This document shows positions 51,204-59,286 of a DNA stretch of 64,000 nucleotides, piece after piece (position 1 is the stretch's first letter; each line of letters starts with the position of its first letter). Made by a program: the position numbers and the translations under genes. The stretch is taken from the NCBI RefSeq assembly GCF_003634705.1, contig NZ_RBWU01000005.1, positions 496,001 to 560,000 of the forward strand, given 5' to 3'. This DNA comes from Actinomadura pelletieri DSM 43383 (GTDB lineage Bacteria > Actinomycetota > Actinomycetes > Streptosporangiales > Streptosporangiaceae). The notes beneath the pieces are model-generated. The model was not told where the DNA came from and did no database searches. It saw only the letters and a list, made by a program, of their open reading frames with translations.

Positions 51204-51215
51204 CACCATGACCGC

Positions 51216-52505
51216 ATGTCCGAAACGGCATGCCGAGTCTGCGGAAAACCCCTGCCCACCTCGACCGGACGGCCGGGACGCGCCTCGCTGTACTGCTCCC
51301 CCGCATGCCGCCAGAAGGCATACCGAACCCGGCAGGCTCCGACCAACGGAACCGTCCACGACCTGATCTCCGACATCGAGCGGCAGGTCAGGGCCCTCAC
51401 ACCGGAGCGTCCCCACCCGTTCTACTCGGCCGTGAAGTCCCTCTCCTCCTCCGTAGGCCGCCTCCACCACCTGGCCCGGACCGCAGCCCAATCCGTAACG
51501 CAGAACCCCGTAACGAATCCGGACGATGCCGAGGCCGCCCGCACAAGCGACGAATGGTCGTTCGCCGCACTGGTGGAGCCGTACCGACGCGAACTCCAGG
51601 TGCACTGTTACCGGATGGTCGGCTCCTACGACGACTCGGAGGACCTCGTCCAGGACACCCTCCTCAAAGCCTGGCGTAACCGGACGACCTTCGAGGGACG
51701 CTCCACCCTCCGCGCCTGGCTGTACAAGATCGCCACGAACACGGCCCTGGACTTCCTGCGCCGTAACGACCGGCGCCCCCAGCGGTACGGCCCGTCGCCC
51801 ATCCCCCCGACCAACGACGTGACGCCGTCACCGTTCCTCCCCTGGCTACAGCCCTTCCCCGACGAGGACCCCGAGACGGCAGCGGAAACGTCCGAAACCC
51901 TGCAACTCATCGTCCTGGCCGCGATCCAGCACCTCCCACCCAGACAACGCGCCGTGCTGATCCTGCGCGACGTCCTGGGCTGGCCCGCCGCCGACACCGC
52001 GACCGCCTTGGACATGACCGTCGCATCGGTCAACAGCGCCCTCCAACGGGGCCGCGGCACCCTCCGCACCCACCTCCCCGAACGGCGCCAGGAATGGCCG
52101 AGTGACACGAACCCTTCCGACGCAGAACGCGTCCTCCTGGACCGCTACATGAAGGCCGCCACCGAGGGCGACACGACCGCCATGGCCGCGATGCTCCGCG
52201 AGGACGTCCGGATCACCATGCCGCCGAACCCCCTCTGGTTCGGCGGCCGGGACGCGGTAGTCACCATGCTCAAGCAGACGTTCGATCCTTCGTCCCCCCA
52301 CTACTTCGGACGCTGGAAACACCTACCCACCCACGCCAACGGCCAGCCCGCGGTGGGCGGCTACGTCCAACGCCCGGGCACCCGCGTCTACCGCGCCCAG
52401 GTCCTCGACGTCCTCCGCGTCGAGGACGGCCTGATCGTCGAGATCACGTCCTTCGAGCCGCACCTGTTCCCCGCCTTCGGCCTCCCGCTGACCGTCACCG
52501 ATTAG
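51216..52505 (+). CDS. ECF sigma factor (SigG/ECF56-like) with N-terminal zinc finger and SnoaL-like domain
   Basis: 429 residues in three parts. Residues 1-40 form a small zinc finger with Cys 6, 9, 27 and 31 (CRVCG, YCSPACRQKAYR). Residues about 110-300 hold sigma regions 2 (HCYRMVGSYDDSEDLVQDTLLKAW) and 4 (LPPRQRAVLILRDVLGW, TVASVNSALQRGR). The C-terminal about 120 residues are a SnoaL-like domain typical of SigG/SigJ-type sigma factors that lack a classical anti-sigma factor. The zinc finger is normally seen as a separate small protein in actinomycetes. It lies 12 bases after ackA, and an SDR gene follows. Confidence 0.9.
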   Translation: MSETACRVCGKPLPTSTGRPGRASLYCSPACRQKAYRTRQAPTNGTVHDLISDIERQVRALTPERPHPFYSAVKSLSSSVGRLHHLARTAAQSVTQNPVTNPDDAEAARTSDEWSFAALVEPYRRELQVHCYRMVGSYDDSEDLVQDTLLKAWRNRTTFEGRSTLRAWLYKIATNTALDFLRRNDRRPQRYGPSPIPPTNDVTPSPFLPWLQPFPDEDPETAAETSETLQLIVLAAIQHLPPRQRAVLILRDVLGWPAADTATALDMTVASVNSALQRGRGTLRTHLPERRQEWPSDTNPSDAERVLLDRYMKAATEGDTTAMAAMLREDVRITMPPNPLWFGGRDAVVTMLKQTFDPSSPHYFGRWKHLPTHANGQPAVGGYVQRPGTRVYRAQVLDVLRVEDGLIVEITSFEPHLFPAFGLPLTVTD

Positions 52506-52561
52506 TTCTCCACTCCCATACGTCTCAACAACCGTTCATTCACACCGAACGGAGCGAGACC

Positions 52562-53341
52562 ATGCTGAAGAACAAGAACGCGATCATTTACGGCGGCGGC
52601 GGTTCGATCGGCGGCGCGATCGCCCGCACCTTCGCCCGCCACGGCGCCACCGTCCACCTGGCGGGCCGCACCCGCGAAACCCTGGAGGCCGTCGCCGCCG
52701 ACATCACCGCGTCCGGCGGCCGCGCCGAGGTCGCCGTCGTCGACGCCCTCGACGAGAAGGCCGTCGAGGACCACGCCCGTCACGTCATCGACAGCTCCGG
52801 CAGCCTGGACGTGTCCCTCAACCTCGCCTCCCGCGGCGACGTCCACGGCACCCCGCTGACGGACATCACCGCCGAGGACTTCCTCCACCCCATAACCACC
52901 GGCATCACCACGAACTTCATCACCGCCCGCACCGCCGCCCGCCACATGTCCGAGCAGGGCTCCGGCGTGATCCTCACTCTGAACAGCGGCTCCGCCAAGG
53001 GCAGCCCCATGATGGGCGGCACCGGCCCGGCGGACGCGGCGATCGACACCCTCGTCCGGAACCTGGCCCAAGAAGTAGGCCCGAGCGGCGTCCGCGTCAT
53101 CGGCATCTGGACCGCCGGACTCTCCGAGACCCTGACCCGCAGGCGCCTCGCCGGCCACGGACTCGACATGGACGACGCGGCCTTCGAGTCCCTGCTGAAC
53201 CAGCTCAACGAGATGCGGATGCTGCGCCGCTCCCCCACCCTGGCCCAAATCGCCGACACGGCCGCCTTCCTGGCCTCCGACGGCGCCGCCGCCATCACGG
53301 CGACGTTCGTCAACGCCACCTCAGGCATCTTCGCCGACTGA
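52562..53341 (+). CDS. SDR-family protein lacking the YxxxK motif
   Basis: A 259-residue Rossmann-fold protein. The cofactor motif GGGGSIGGAIARTF is intact, and NLASRGD and LNSGSAKGS (Ser) follow the SDR pattern. Where YxxxK is expected, the sequence is GTGPADAAIDTL: by alignment with neighbouring helix residues, Tyr becomes Thr and Lys becomes Asp. It may be a non-catalytic or unusual reductase. It lies 56 bases downstream of the ECF sigma gene and may be in its regulon. It is convergent with, and overlaps by 21 bases, the gene ending at 53321. Confidence 0.85.
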   Translation: MLKNKNAIIYGGGGSIGGAIARTFARHGATVHLAGRTRETLEAVAADITASGGRAEVAVVDALDEKAVEDHARHVIDSSGSLDVSLNLASRGDVHGTPLTDITAEDFLHPITTGITTNFITARTAARHMSEQGSGVILTLNSGSAKGSPMMGGTGPADAAIDTLVRNLAQEVGPSGVRVIGIWTAGLSETLTRRRLAGHGLDMDDAAFESLLNQLNEMRMLRRSPTLAQIADTAAFLASDGAAAITATFVNATSGIFAD

Positions 53342-53683
53342 CCGAGCACGGGCGCCGGTCCCCAAGACCGGCGCCCTCACCTGATCCCGCAGAACGCCAT
53401 CAAGCAGGTCCGCCACCTTGATAGCCGAGGAGCACGGATACTGGACGCAAGGCCAAACATGGTAATCCCACCGTCCACGGACCTTTTTCGCACGGACGCT
53501 TACTGCCTCATCCTCAGCGCCCTTAGAGAAGACCCACAACGTCGGTGGCGACTCCACGTACACCTTCAGAAGTGACCAGCCGCGTTCAGACATAGCAGAC
53601 GCCAGTACGTCCAAGTGCCGTTCTGCGGTGGCGTGCCCGTACCGGACACGCCACCACCACATAACACCCGGCAGATTCGCCAC
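53321..53683 (-). CDS. Hypothetical protein of the regulator cluster
   Basis: About 120 residues, unrecognised: GVMWWWRVRYGHATAERHLDVLASAM near the start (split), VYVESPPTLWVFSKGAE, and a basic/aromatic middle (GRWDYHVWPCVQYPC). GTG 53683 starts two bases after the stop of the HATPase gene upstream, suggesting coupling; ATG 53662 is an alternative. A strong hairpin lies within its last codons. Confidence 0.6.
   Translation of the reverse strand: MANLPGVMWWWRVRYGHATAERHLDVLASAMSERGWSLLKVYVESPPTLWVFSKGAEDEAVSVRAKKVRGRWDYHVWPCVQYPCSSAIKVADLLDGVLRDQVRAPVLGTGARARSVGEDA
53350..53376 (+). terminator. Terminator hairpin after the SDR gene
   Basis: A perfect 11-bp stem, GGGCGCCGGTC-CCCAA-GACCGGCGCCC, begins 9 bases after the SDR stop. 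There is no U-tract. It lies within the coding end of the convergent minus-strand gene, so it could terminate transcription from the plus strand. Confidence 0.65.
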
Positions 53684-53685
53684 TC

Positions 53686-54072
53686 TCACTCGCCGAGCCG
53701 CGCCCACGTGACCTTCCCGCCACCGGGCAGCACCCGGACGCCCCAGTCCTGGACGAGCATCGACAGCATGAGCAGCCCCCGTCCAGACTCCACGGTGCCG
53801 TCCCCGCCACCAACGACCGGAACCACGTCGGACCCGTCCTCCACCTCTACTACGGGCCGACCGTCCTCTATCAGAAGACGTACGAGAACGACTTCCGTGT
53901 CAGTGTGCTTATACACGTTCGTCACCAACTCAGTGACGACAGTACGTGCGGTGTAGTCATCACCGAGTTTCTGCGCGCTGAACACACCACCGACCCACGA
54001 ACGCGCTTTCCCCGGCGCACGCGCAGAACACCGTATGGAGATTGCCCCGGCCTCGACGCCCATATCGATCAT
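53686..54072 (-). CDS. HATPase-domain protein (RsbW/anti-sigma-like)
   Basis: A 128-residue GHKL ATPase domain of the small kinase family common in actinomycetes: TVVTELVTNVYKHT (N-box), VEVEDGSDVVP (D-x-S-x-x-P), and VESGRGLLMLSML (G-x-G-L). It probably works as an anti-sigma-factor-like partner or in a WhiJ/AbaA-like locus with the divergent DUF5753 regulator. ATG 54072 was chosen because AAAGGA lies 9 bases upstream; 54117 is the longer alternative. Confidence 0.85.
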   Translation of the reverse strand: MIDMGVEAGAISIRCSARAPGKARSWVGGVFSAQKLGDDYTARTVVTELVTNVYKHTDTEVVLVRLLIEDGRPVVEVEDGSDVVPVVGGGDGTVESGRGLLMLSMLVQDWGVRVLPGGGKVTWARLGE

Positions 54073-54233
54073 GGTCGGCCGTCCTTTCACAACGAGTTTG
54101 GAGATTGCCGACCCCATTCAGCCATGACAAGGCTACGCTGTGTGACAAATCGCAGGCCGCAGTCGACAAGTCACCCAAATGCAGACCATCCAGTTGATAG
54201 TCAGTTGGGCTGTACTTGAGAGAGGATGGAGTC

Positions 54234-55040
54234 ATGGCTCCGCAGAGGAAGCGGGGAACGGTCTCGCCGACCCTGCTCGCGTTTGGTCGGCGGCTCCGCC
54301 GGTTCCGGAAGGCCAAGGGCTGGACGCAAGAGAATCTCGCATGTCGCGCACACAACGGCATGGGTGTCACCCCCCAGTACATCGGCGCAGTCGAAAACGG
54401 CCGCGCCCGTTGCACCCGGGAGTTCGCCGCGTCCCTGGACAGCGAACTCGGCGCCAACAACGAGCTGCTCGATCTCTACGACGACCTGGTCAAGGACGCC
54501 GCCTTCCCGCTCTGGTTCGACTGGTACCTCGTCGAGCCGGAGGCCGACGAGATCGAGTCTTACAGCCTCTCGGTCGTCGACGGCCTGTTCCAGACCCCCG
54601 CGTATGCCGCCGTCCTACTCCGAGATGAGGAGGCTGTCGAAGCGCGCATGAAGCGCCAGGAGGTCTTCGCCAGGAAGAATCCGCCGAAGTACTCGCTTCT
54701 CCTGGACGAGGGCGTTCTCTACCGTCCCGCCGGCAACGCCGAGATCATGCGGGAGCAACTGAAGCACCTGGCTACGATCCCTCTGGAGAGGGCTTCGATC
54801 CAGATCGTTCCGGCCAGCGCCGAACACGACGGCAACAGCGGCTCCTTCTACATCGCGACTATGGAGGACCGCACTCAGGTCGCATACGTCGAGTCCGGCG
54901 CCCGTGGGCTCACCATGAGTGAGCCGGAAGACCTGGCGACCCTCTCCCGAACGATGAAAGATCTACGCTCATTGGCACTACCAGTGAGCCAGTCCAAGGA
55001 CCTCATACTAAGGACGGTGAAAGAAAGATGGTCGACCTGA
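54234..55040 (+). CDS. XRE-type HTH regulator with DUF5753 domain (WhiJ/Scr1-like)
   Basis: 268 residues. Residues about 10-75 are an XRE HTH (FGRRLRRFRKAKGWTQENLA, TPQYIGAVENGRARC), and the remainder is the DUF5753 effector-binding-like domain (YSLSVVDGLFQTPAYAAVLL, YSLLLDEGVLYRP, IPLERASIQIVP, SGSFYIATMED). Such proteins are genetically linked to DUF397 proteins and small ATPases in streptomycetes, where WhiJ affects development. Here it overlaps the first DUF397 gene by 13 bases and diverges from the HATPase gene. Confidence 0.92.
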   Translation: MAPQRKRGTVSPTLLAFGRRLRRFRKAKGWTQENLACRAHNGMGVTPQYIGAVENGRARCTREFAASLDSELGANNELLDLYDDLVKDAAFPLWFDWYLVEPEADEIESYSLSVVDGLFQTPAYAAVLLRDEEAVEARMKRQEVFARKNPPKYSLLLDEGVLYRPAGNAEIMREQLKHLATIPLERASIQIVPASAEHDGNSGSFYIATMEDRTQVAYVESGARGLTMSEPEDLATLSRTMKDLRSLALPVSQSKDLILRTVKERWST

Positions 55041-55216
55041 CCACCGCCACATGGCGCAAGGCTTCCCGGAGCACGTCCAACGGAGGCGCCTGCATCGAAC
55101 TAGCGCGCGTCAACGACACCATTGCCATCCGCGACAGCAAAAACCCGAACGGGCCCAAACTCCTCCTCACCCCCCAAATCCTCCACCACCTCACCCAAAC
55201 CATCAAAAACACCTAA
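55028..55216 (+). CDS. DUF397 protein, copy 1
   Basis: A 62-residue DUF397 protein: TATWRKASRSTSNGGACIELA, then TIAIRDSKNP and a C-terminal helix HHLTQTIKNT. It starts inside the 3' end of the DUF5753 gene, so translation is coupled. It is the more diverged of three copies: the C-terminal half is nearly identical to copies 2 and 3, while the first 25 residues differ. It is probably the functional partner of the regulator (toxin/antitoxin-like or an effector), by analogy with WhiJ and Scr1 loci. Confidence 0.9.
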   Translation: MVDLTTATWRKASRSTSNGGACIELARVNDTIAIRDSKNPNGPKLLLTPQILHHLTQTIKNT

Positions 55217-55227
55217 CAACCACAAGA

Positions 55228-55255
55228 GGTGCCCTCCGCACAAGCAGAGGGCGCC
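55228..55255 (+). terminator. Hairpin after DUF397 copy 1
   Basis: Stem GGTGCCCTC with GAGGGCGCC around CGCACAAGCA. It is the diverged version of the hairpins following copies 2 and 3, which have a perfect 12-bp stem. Confidence 0.6.
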
Positions 55256-55294
55256 CGCCCCCAACCAGCCAACCAACCCCCGAAGGTGGCTGAA

Positions 55295-55480
55295 ATGAAC
55301 TTGAGCACCGCCAAGTGGCGCAAGTCCAGCCACAGCTCCGGCAACGGCGGCGACTGCGTCGAACTCGCCCGCATCGACGACACCATCGCCATACGCGACA
55401 GCAAAAACCCCCACGGCCCCAAACTCCTCCTCACCCCCCAAACCCTCCACCACCTCACCCAAACCATCAAAAACACCTAA
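55295..55480 (+). CDS. DUF397 protein, copy 2
   Basis: 61 residues, MNLSTAKWRKSSHSSGNGGD at the start, differing from copy 3 at a single residue (Gly-Asn versus Asn-Asn). The ATG is preceded by GAAGGTGG. It forms, with its upstream spacer, one unit of a 264-bp tandem duplication. Confidence 0.92.
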   Translation: MNLSTAKWRKSSHSSGNGGDCVELARIDDTIAIRDSKNPHGPKLLLTPQTLHHLTQTIKNT

Positions 55481-55491
55481 CAACCACGAGA

Positions 55492-55519
55492 GGTGCCCTC
55501 CGCACAAGCGGAGGGCACC
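55492..55519 (+). terminator. Hairpin after DUF397 copy 2
   Basis: A perfect 12-bp stem, GGTGCCCTCCGC-ACAA-GCGGAGGGCACC, 12 bases after the stop. It could act as a terminator or mRNA stabiliser between copies. Confidence 0.75.
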
Positions 55520-55558
55520 CGCCCCCAACCAGCCAACCAACCTCCGAAGGTGGCTGAA

Positions 55559-55744
55559 ATGAACTTGAGCACCGCCAAGTGGCGCAAGTCCAGCCACAGC
55601 TCCAACAACGGCGGCGACTGCGTCGAACTCGCCCGCATCGACGACACCATCGCCATACGCGACAGCAAAAACCCCCACGGCCCCAAACTCCTCCTCACCC
55701 CCCAAACCCTCCACCACCTCACCCAAACCATCAAAAACACCTAA
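55559..55744 (+). CDS. DUF397 protein, copy 3
   Basis: 61 residues, nearly identical to copy 2 in both DNA and protein. The shared spacer, ribosome-binding site and following hairpin are repeated at an exact 264-bp period, showing a recent tandem duplication. Confidence 0.92.
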   Translation: MNLSTAKWRKSSHSSNNGGDCVELARIDDTIAIRDSKNPHGPKLLLTPQTLHHLTQTIKNT

Positions 55745-55755
55745 CAACCACGAGA

Positions 55756-55783
55756 GGTGCCCTCCGCACAAGCGGAGGGCACC
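55756..55783 (+). terminator. Hairpin after DUF397 copy 3
   Basis: The same 12-bp stem and ACAA loop as after copy 2. It probably ends the regulator-DUF397 transcript. Confidence 0.75.
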
Positions 55784-56269
55784 CACCTTCACGGTGTCAC
55801 CGTGTATGTCAACGAAGCGGCCGTCGCACATCCCGAAGCCGCCGCCGCGTTCGTACGTCAGCACGAGCGACGAAGTTGCCCATCGGTGGAGGGACGCGTA
55901 GACACTCCAGCACTGCCGGGCCCACTCGGGTCGACGGGCTTACGGTGGCCGCAGGGTCGTAGAACGAGCACTAGTCGTCGGCGTCGTAGTGTCGCGCCAA
56001 GAGAGCCACGCGGCGCAGGTACTCCCGAAATGGCCTCGCCCCAGAGTTCGTTCGCTCACTCGTGCGGGGCGATCCAGCACCGCGACGGCCGTCTTGGTCG
56101 TTAACAACCTGGGATGCGGACGGGGAGGAGGCGGGAGCTCGGTTTGGCGAGTTGCGCCTGGTCTTCAGGCGACCTACTGCGGTGCGACTTCAGCTTCTTG
56201 TTTTCGCTCGGTCGGATTCACCGCTGGCGACCTTGGAGGTGCTAGGGCCGGGGACGACAGCTTTTGGGG
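55784..56269. other. Intergenic DNA, possible gene remnants
   Basis: No complete gene is supported. A minus-strand frame of about 70 codons ending at 55971 (ending REYLRRVALLARHYDADD) looks protein-like at its C-terminus but has no start codon. A plus-strand stretch near 55795-55880 (VYVNEAAVAHPEAAAAFV) also looks coding-like but is short. Both may be remnants of lost genes. Confidence 0.4.
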
Positions 56270-56515
56270 CTATCTGGTGCACTCCCAGAGCACTTTTGCG
56301 GTGTAGGCCCACTCTCTCTTCCAGATTTCTACGCAGTCGGTGAATCCGGCCTGCTCGGCCTGGCGCTTGGCGTGGGCGCGCGCGTAGGTGAGAGCGAGAC
56401 CGAAGTCGCTGCCGCCCTCCCCCAGAAATCGTCGGGTTTCCACTGCGTTGGCGACGCCGCTGCCGAGAGTGACGACAGCGATTACTGTAATCAAAGCAAC
56501 ACGTAGCATGACCAT
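56270..56515 (-). CDS. Small secreted protein
   Basis: 81 residues. A signal peptide (MLRVALITVIAVVTLGSGVANA) is followed by a mature domain of about 57 residues with two cysteines (TDCVEIWKREWAY and LWECTR), likely a disulfide. ATG 56515 or 56509 is the start; the upstream in-frame sequence is noncoding. Unknown family. Confidence 0.7.
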   Translation of the reverse strand: MVMLRVALITVIAVVTLGSGVANAVETRRFLGEGGSDFGLALTYARAHAKRQAEQAGFTDCVEIWKREWAYTAKVLWECTR

Positions 56516-56702
56516 GGGGCGACGGTAGACCGGTTTGTCCGGTTCGGCCAGCGCGACGGAGTGTCGTCGGGCCGTCGCGTGGCGTCCGCGTCCTCGGTGG
56601 GGCAGGTCGTCGCGCTGTCGACACCGTGGAGCCTTACGCCGAGGTAAGACAAACCTGGCTTGTTTCCGTGTCGGTGAGACCGGTCCCGTGGTGTGGACGG
56701 CT

Positions 56703-57350
56703 TCACTCGTTGTGTTCGACACCGCGATCGGGTGCGCTCATGTCTCCTGTTCTGGGCGTGCCGTCGGCGAGTCCGTAGCGCAGGTACACGGTCCCCGTCG
56801 GACTGGACTTCGGAGGTTCGAGGAGCGTGAGGTTCGTGGGTACCGCGCCAGCCTCGAACACCTTTTTCCCGACGCCGAGGACGATCGGGTGTACCCAGAG
56901 GTCGAGGCGGTCGAAGAGCTTCTCGCGTAGAAGGGTCTGCACCAGGTCCAGGCTTCCGACGACCTTCACGTTCTCGTGCCGGTCACGGATCTCGCGCACC
57001 GCGGTGGCCAGGTCCGGGCCGAGCTGCGTGGACCCCTCCCACGACAGATCGGGTTCGCCCCGGGAGGCCACGTACTTCGGGACGCTGTTGAACAGCGTGG
57101 CGATCTCGTTGTCCTCGCCGCCCTCCTGGTGGGGCCAGTAGGCGGCGAAGATGTCGTACGTCCGGCGGCCGAGCAGCAGGGCGTCGGTGCCCTCGTACGC
57201 GGCACCGATCTGTGCCCCGGCGACCTCGTCCAGCAGGGGCGCCTGCCAGCCGCCGAACGGGAATCCTCCTGCCGGGTCTTCTTCGGGGCCGCCGGGGGCC
57301 TGTGCGACCAGGTCGAGGGTCGCGAACATCTCGATGTGGATGAGTCCCAT
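56703..57350 (-). CDS. Dihydrofolate reductase-fold protein (RibD C-terminal-like)
   Basis: A 215-residue protein of the RibD C-terminal/DHFR-like superfamily: GLIHIEMFATLDLVAQ, DALLLGRRTYDIFAAYWP, VKVVGSLDLVQTLL, and LDLWVHPIVLGVGKKVF. Members are NADPH-dependent reductases of mostly unknown substrate. The gene appears to be monocistronic. Confidence 0.88.
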   Translation of the reverse strand: MGLIHIEMFATLDLVAQAPGGPEEDPAGGFPFGGWQAPLLDEVAGAQIGAAYEGTDALLLGRRTYDIFAAYWPHQEGGEDNEIATLFNSVPKYVASRGEPDLSWEGSTQLGPDLATAVREIRDRHENVKVVGSLDLVQTLLREKLFDRLDLWVHPIVLGVGKKVFEAGAVPTNLTLLEPPKSSPTGTVYLRYGLADGTPRTGDMSAPDRGVEHNE

Positions 57351-57660
57351 GCGTTACTCCAGAGCTACGTCGGTGAGTTGGTCGTCCTGTTGGGAGGTAG
57401 ACCTGAGGGCACTCTTGAACTCATCGGTGCGGCGGCCCGGTGTCCTGCCCCCTGAGCCCGTGTCGGTTGACCTGCGTCAGCCTTCCCGGGAATTCCGAAG
57501 TCACTCTCCGCGTATGGTCGGGCATGCAGCGTTGCAGTGGGTGCTGCGAGGCGGCTGGGGCGGCTGGCGCGAAGGACGGTGAAAATGTCTCCGGCCGGGC
57601 TGCTAGAGCGTGTTCCCTGGATCTTGATCCGGCTGGCCTGTAGGTCTGCTGCGCGCTGGA
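57351..57660. other. Intergenic DNA left of the IS5 remnant
   Basis: No gene is supported. AGAGCGTGTTCCCTGGATC at about 57603-57622 could belong to the terminal region of the adjacent insertion-sequence remnant, but I see no matching inverted repeat on the far side. Confidence 0.35.
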
Positions 57661-58012
57661 TCGAAATGCCATCTCCGATGGAGAGTGGGAGCGGCTGGAG
57701 TCGCTGCTGCCGGGTAACCCTGGTCGTGGTGGCCGGTGGGCAGACCGCCGTCGGACGAGGAATGGGGTGTTCTGGCGGACCCGGACCGGTTGTCCGTGAC
57801 GGGACCTGCTCACGCAGTACGGCAAGAGGCAGACCGTCTACAAGCGACATCGTCGCTGGTCACGTGACGGAACGTGGGCGACGGTGCTGGACGGGCTGCG
57901 CGCCGTTAACAAGCTCCGCCAGTTCCGCGCCGCGGCTACGCGCTTCGACCGGCGCGAGGTCATCTACCGAGGCACCATCGACGTCGCGTCCAGCAAGATC
58001 TGGCTCCGCGAT
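57661..58012 (+). mobile_element. IS5-family transposase remnant with internal deletion
   Basis: From 57665 the plus frame reads AISDGEWERLESLLPGN and GRGGRWADRRRTRNGVFWRTRTGCP, then a stop where the family has Trp, then RDLLTQYGKRQTVYKRHRRWS and DGTWATVLDGLR: the N-terminal third of an IS5 (IS427-type) transposase. At about 57900 it joins directly to VNKLRQFRAAATRFDRREVIY...TIDVASSKIWLRDP, the C-terminal end of the same family. The central DDE catalytic region is missing. The element is therefore dead. Confidence 0.85.
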
Positions 58013-58053
58013 CCCGTCGCCTCCCGCGCAGGCGAGGGCCTTTGCTTGTCGGC

Positions 58054-58674
58054 ATGGACACCGATACCACCGAGCTGGTCCGTTCCGGCTACAACGCTTT
58101 GTCTCGCCACTACCGCAGTGACGACGACACGATCGAGCAGTATGACCGTTGGTTGGCTGACCTGGTGGTGCGTCTTCCCGAGCGCGGGCACGTCCTGGAC
58201 CTCGGGTGTGGTTGCGGCGTCCCGGTGGCCCGGCGCCTCACCGCCGCTGGACACCAGGTGACCGGCGTGGACATCAGCGACGTTCAAATCGAACGAGCCC
58301 GGTCACTGGTTGTGACGCTACTTTCATCCGCGCAGACGCCACGGCACTCGAGCTGCTACCTGAGAGCTTCGACGCCATCGTCTGCCTCTATGCACTGATC
58401 ACATGCCGCTCGATCAGCAACCTTAGCTCCTGCAAAACATCACCCGGTGGCTGCGCCCCGGCGGCTGGCTACTGGCGACCACCGGTCAGGACGCCTGGAC
58501 CGGAACCCAGGCCAACTGGCTCGGTGGTCCCGCCACCATGTGGTGGAGCCACACCGACGCCGTGCCCTATCGGTCCGGCTCGACGAGAGCGGCCTGCAGG
58601 TCACCGACCGGCAGTTCGTCCCCGAAGGCGATAGCGGCCACGCCCTGTTCTGGGCACGCCGAAGTCGCACATGA
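58054..58674 (+). pseudogene. SAM-dependent methyltransferase, frameshifted
   Basis: Starts as a class I methyltransferase: MDTDTTELVRSGYNALSRHY, motif I VLDLGCGCGVPVARRL, VTGVDISDVQIERARSL. After about 58310 the homologous reading moves to another frame (FIRADATALELLPESFDAIVCLYALI). It then moves to a third (LQNITRWLRPGGWLLATTGQDAW), and after about 58580 shifts again (LDESGLQVTDRQFVPEGDSG...FWARR). At least three frameshifts break it, so no functional protein is expected. Confidence 0.85.
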
Positions 58675-58688
58675 TCTAGGAACAGGAC

Positions 58689-59240
58689 CTAGGGGGTGGG
58701 AGGTTCACGCAGGCCGACCGCGTCGTGTCGCCAGAATGGCTCCGAGTAGACCAGCGTCCCTGTCATCCACGGCTCGTACTCCGGCAGTGTGACGACCTGG
58801 AAAGCGGCATCGGGGATGCGCAAGGACGGCTTCCGAAAACCCTTGTCTCCGCCTGGAGTGAATCCGAAGCGTGAGTAGTAGGTCGGGTCGCCTTCCAGGA
58901 AGACGAGAGGGACGGCACGTTCCGTGAGGATCTCCAAGCCGTGCCGGACCAGCGCGGAGCCGATGCCTCGCCCGCCGTACTCCGGTCGGACGGCCAAGGG
59001 GCTGAGCACTTGAACCTCCACCAGCCGCTGAGGCGCGTCCAGCAGACTGCGGGTGAACATGACGTGCCCGACGACCTGTTCGTCGTGCTCGGCTACCAGT
59101 GAGAGCCCGTTCCCGGGCGTGATGGTGTCTCGGAGAGTGTCGACAAGGTCCGCCACTACTTGGCCATGGTCGCCGAAGGCCCGCAAGTGGACGTCCCGCA
59201 CAGCATCCGAGTCGCTCAGCCGTTCTTCGCGAAGGCTCAT
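58689..59240 (-). CDS. GNAT-family N-acetyltransferase
   Basis: 183 residues. The acetyl-CoA-binding motif is VRPEYGGRGIGSALVRHGLEIL (split), and GDPTYYSRFGFTPGGDKG is typical of the YhbS-like branch. The substrate is unknown. It has no close operon partner; a membrane protein gene lies 46 bases upstream on the same strand and could be cotranscribed. Confidence 0.9.
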   Translation of the reverse strand: MSLREERLSDSDAVRDVHLRAFGDHGQVVADLVDTLRDTITPGNGLSLVAEHDEQVVGHVMFTRSLLDAPQRLVEVQVLSPLAVRPEYGGRGIGSALVRHGLEILTERAVPLVFLEGDPTYYSRFGFTPGGDKGFRKPSLRIPDAAFQVVTLPEYEPWMTGTLVYSEPFWRHDAVGLREPPTP

Positions 59241-59286
59241 TACCAGAGGGTAGAGCTGTCAGTCGTGAGCGTGTTGAGGGTTTCTC

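Noticed and set aside
55100..55864. A 254-codon minus-strand frame with internal repeats
   Set aside because: It is the antisense of the tandem DUF397 copies. The apparent protein repeat is a consequence of the DNA duplication.
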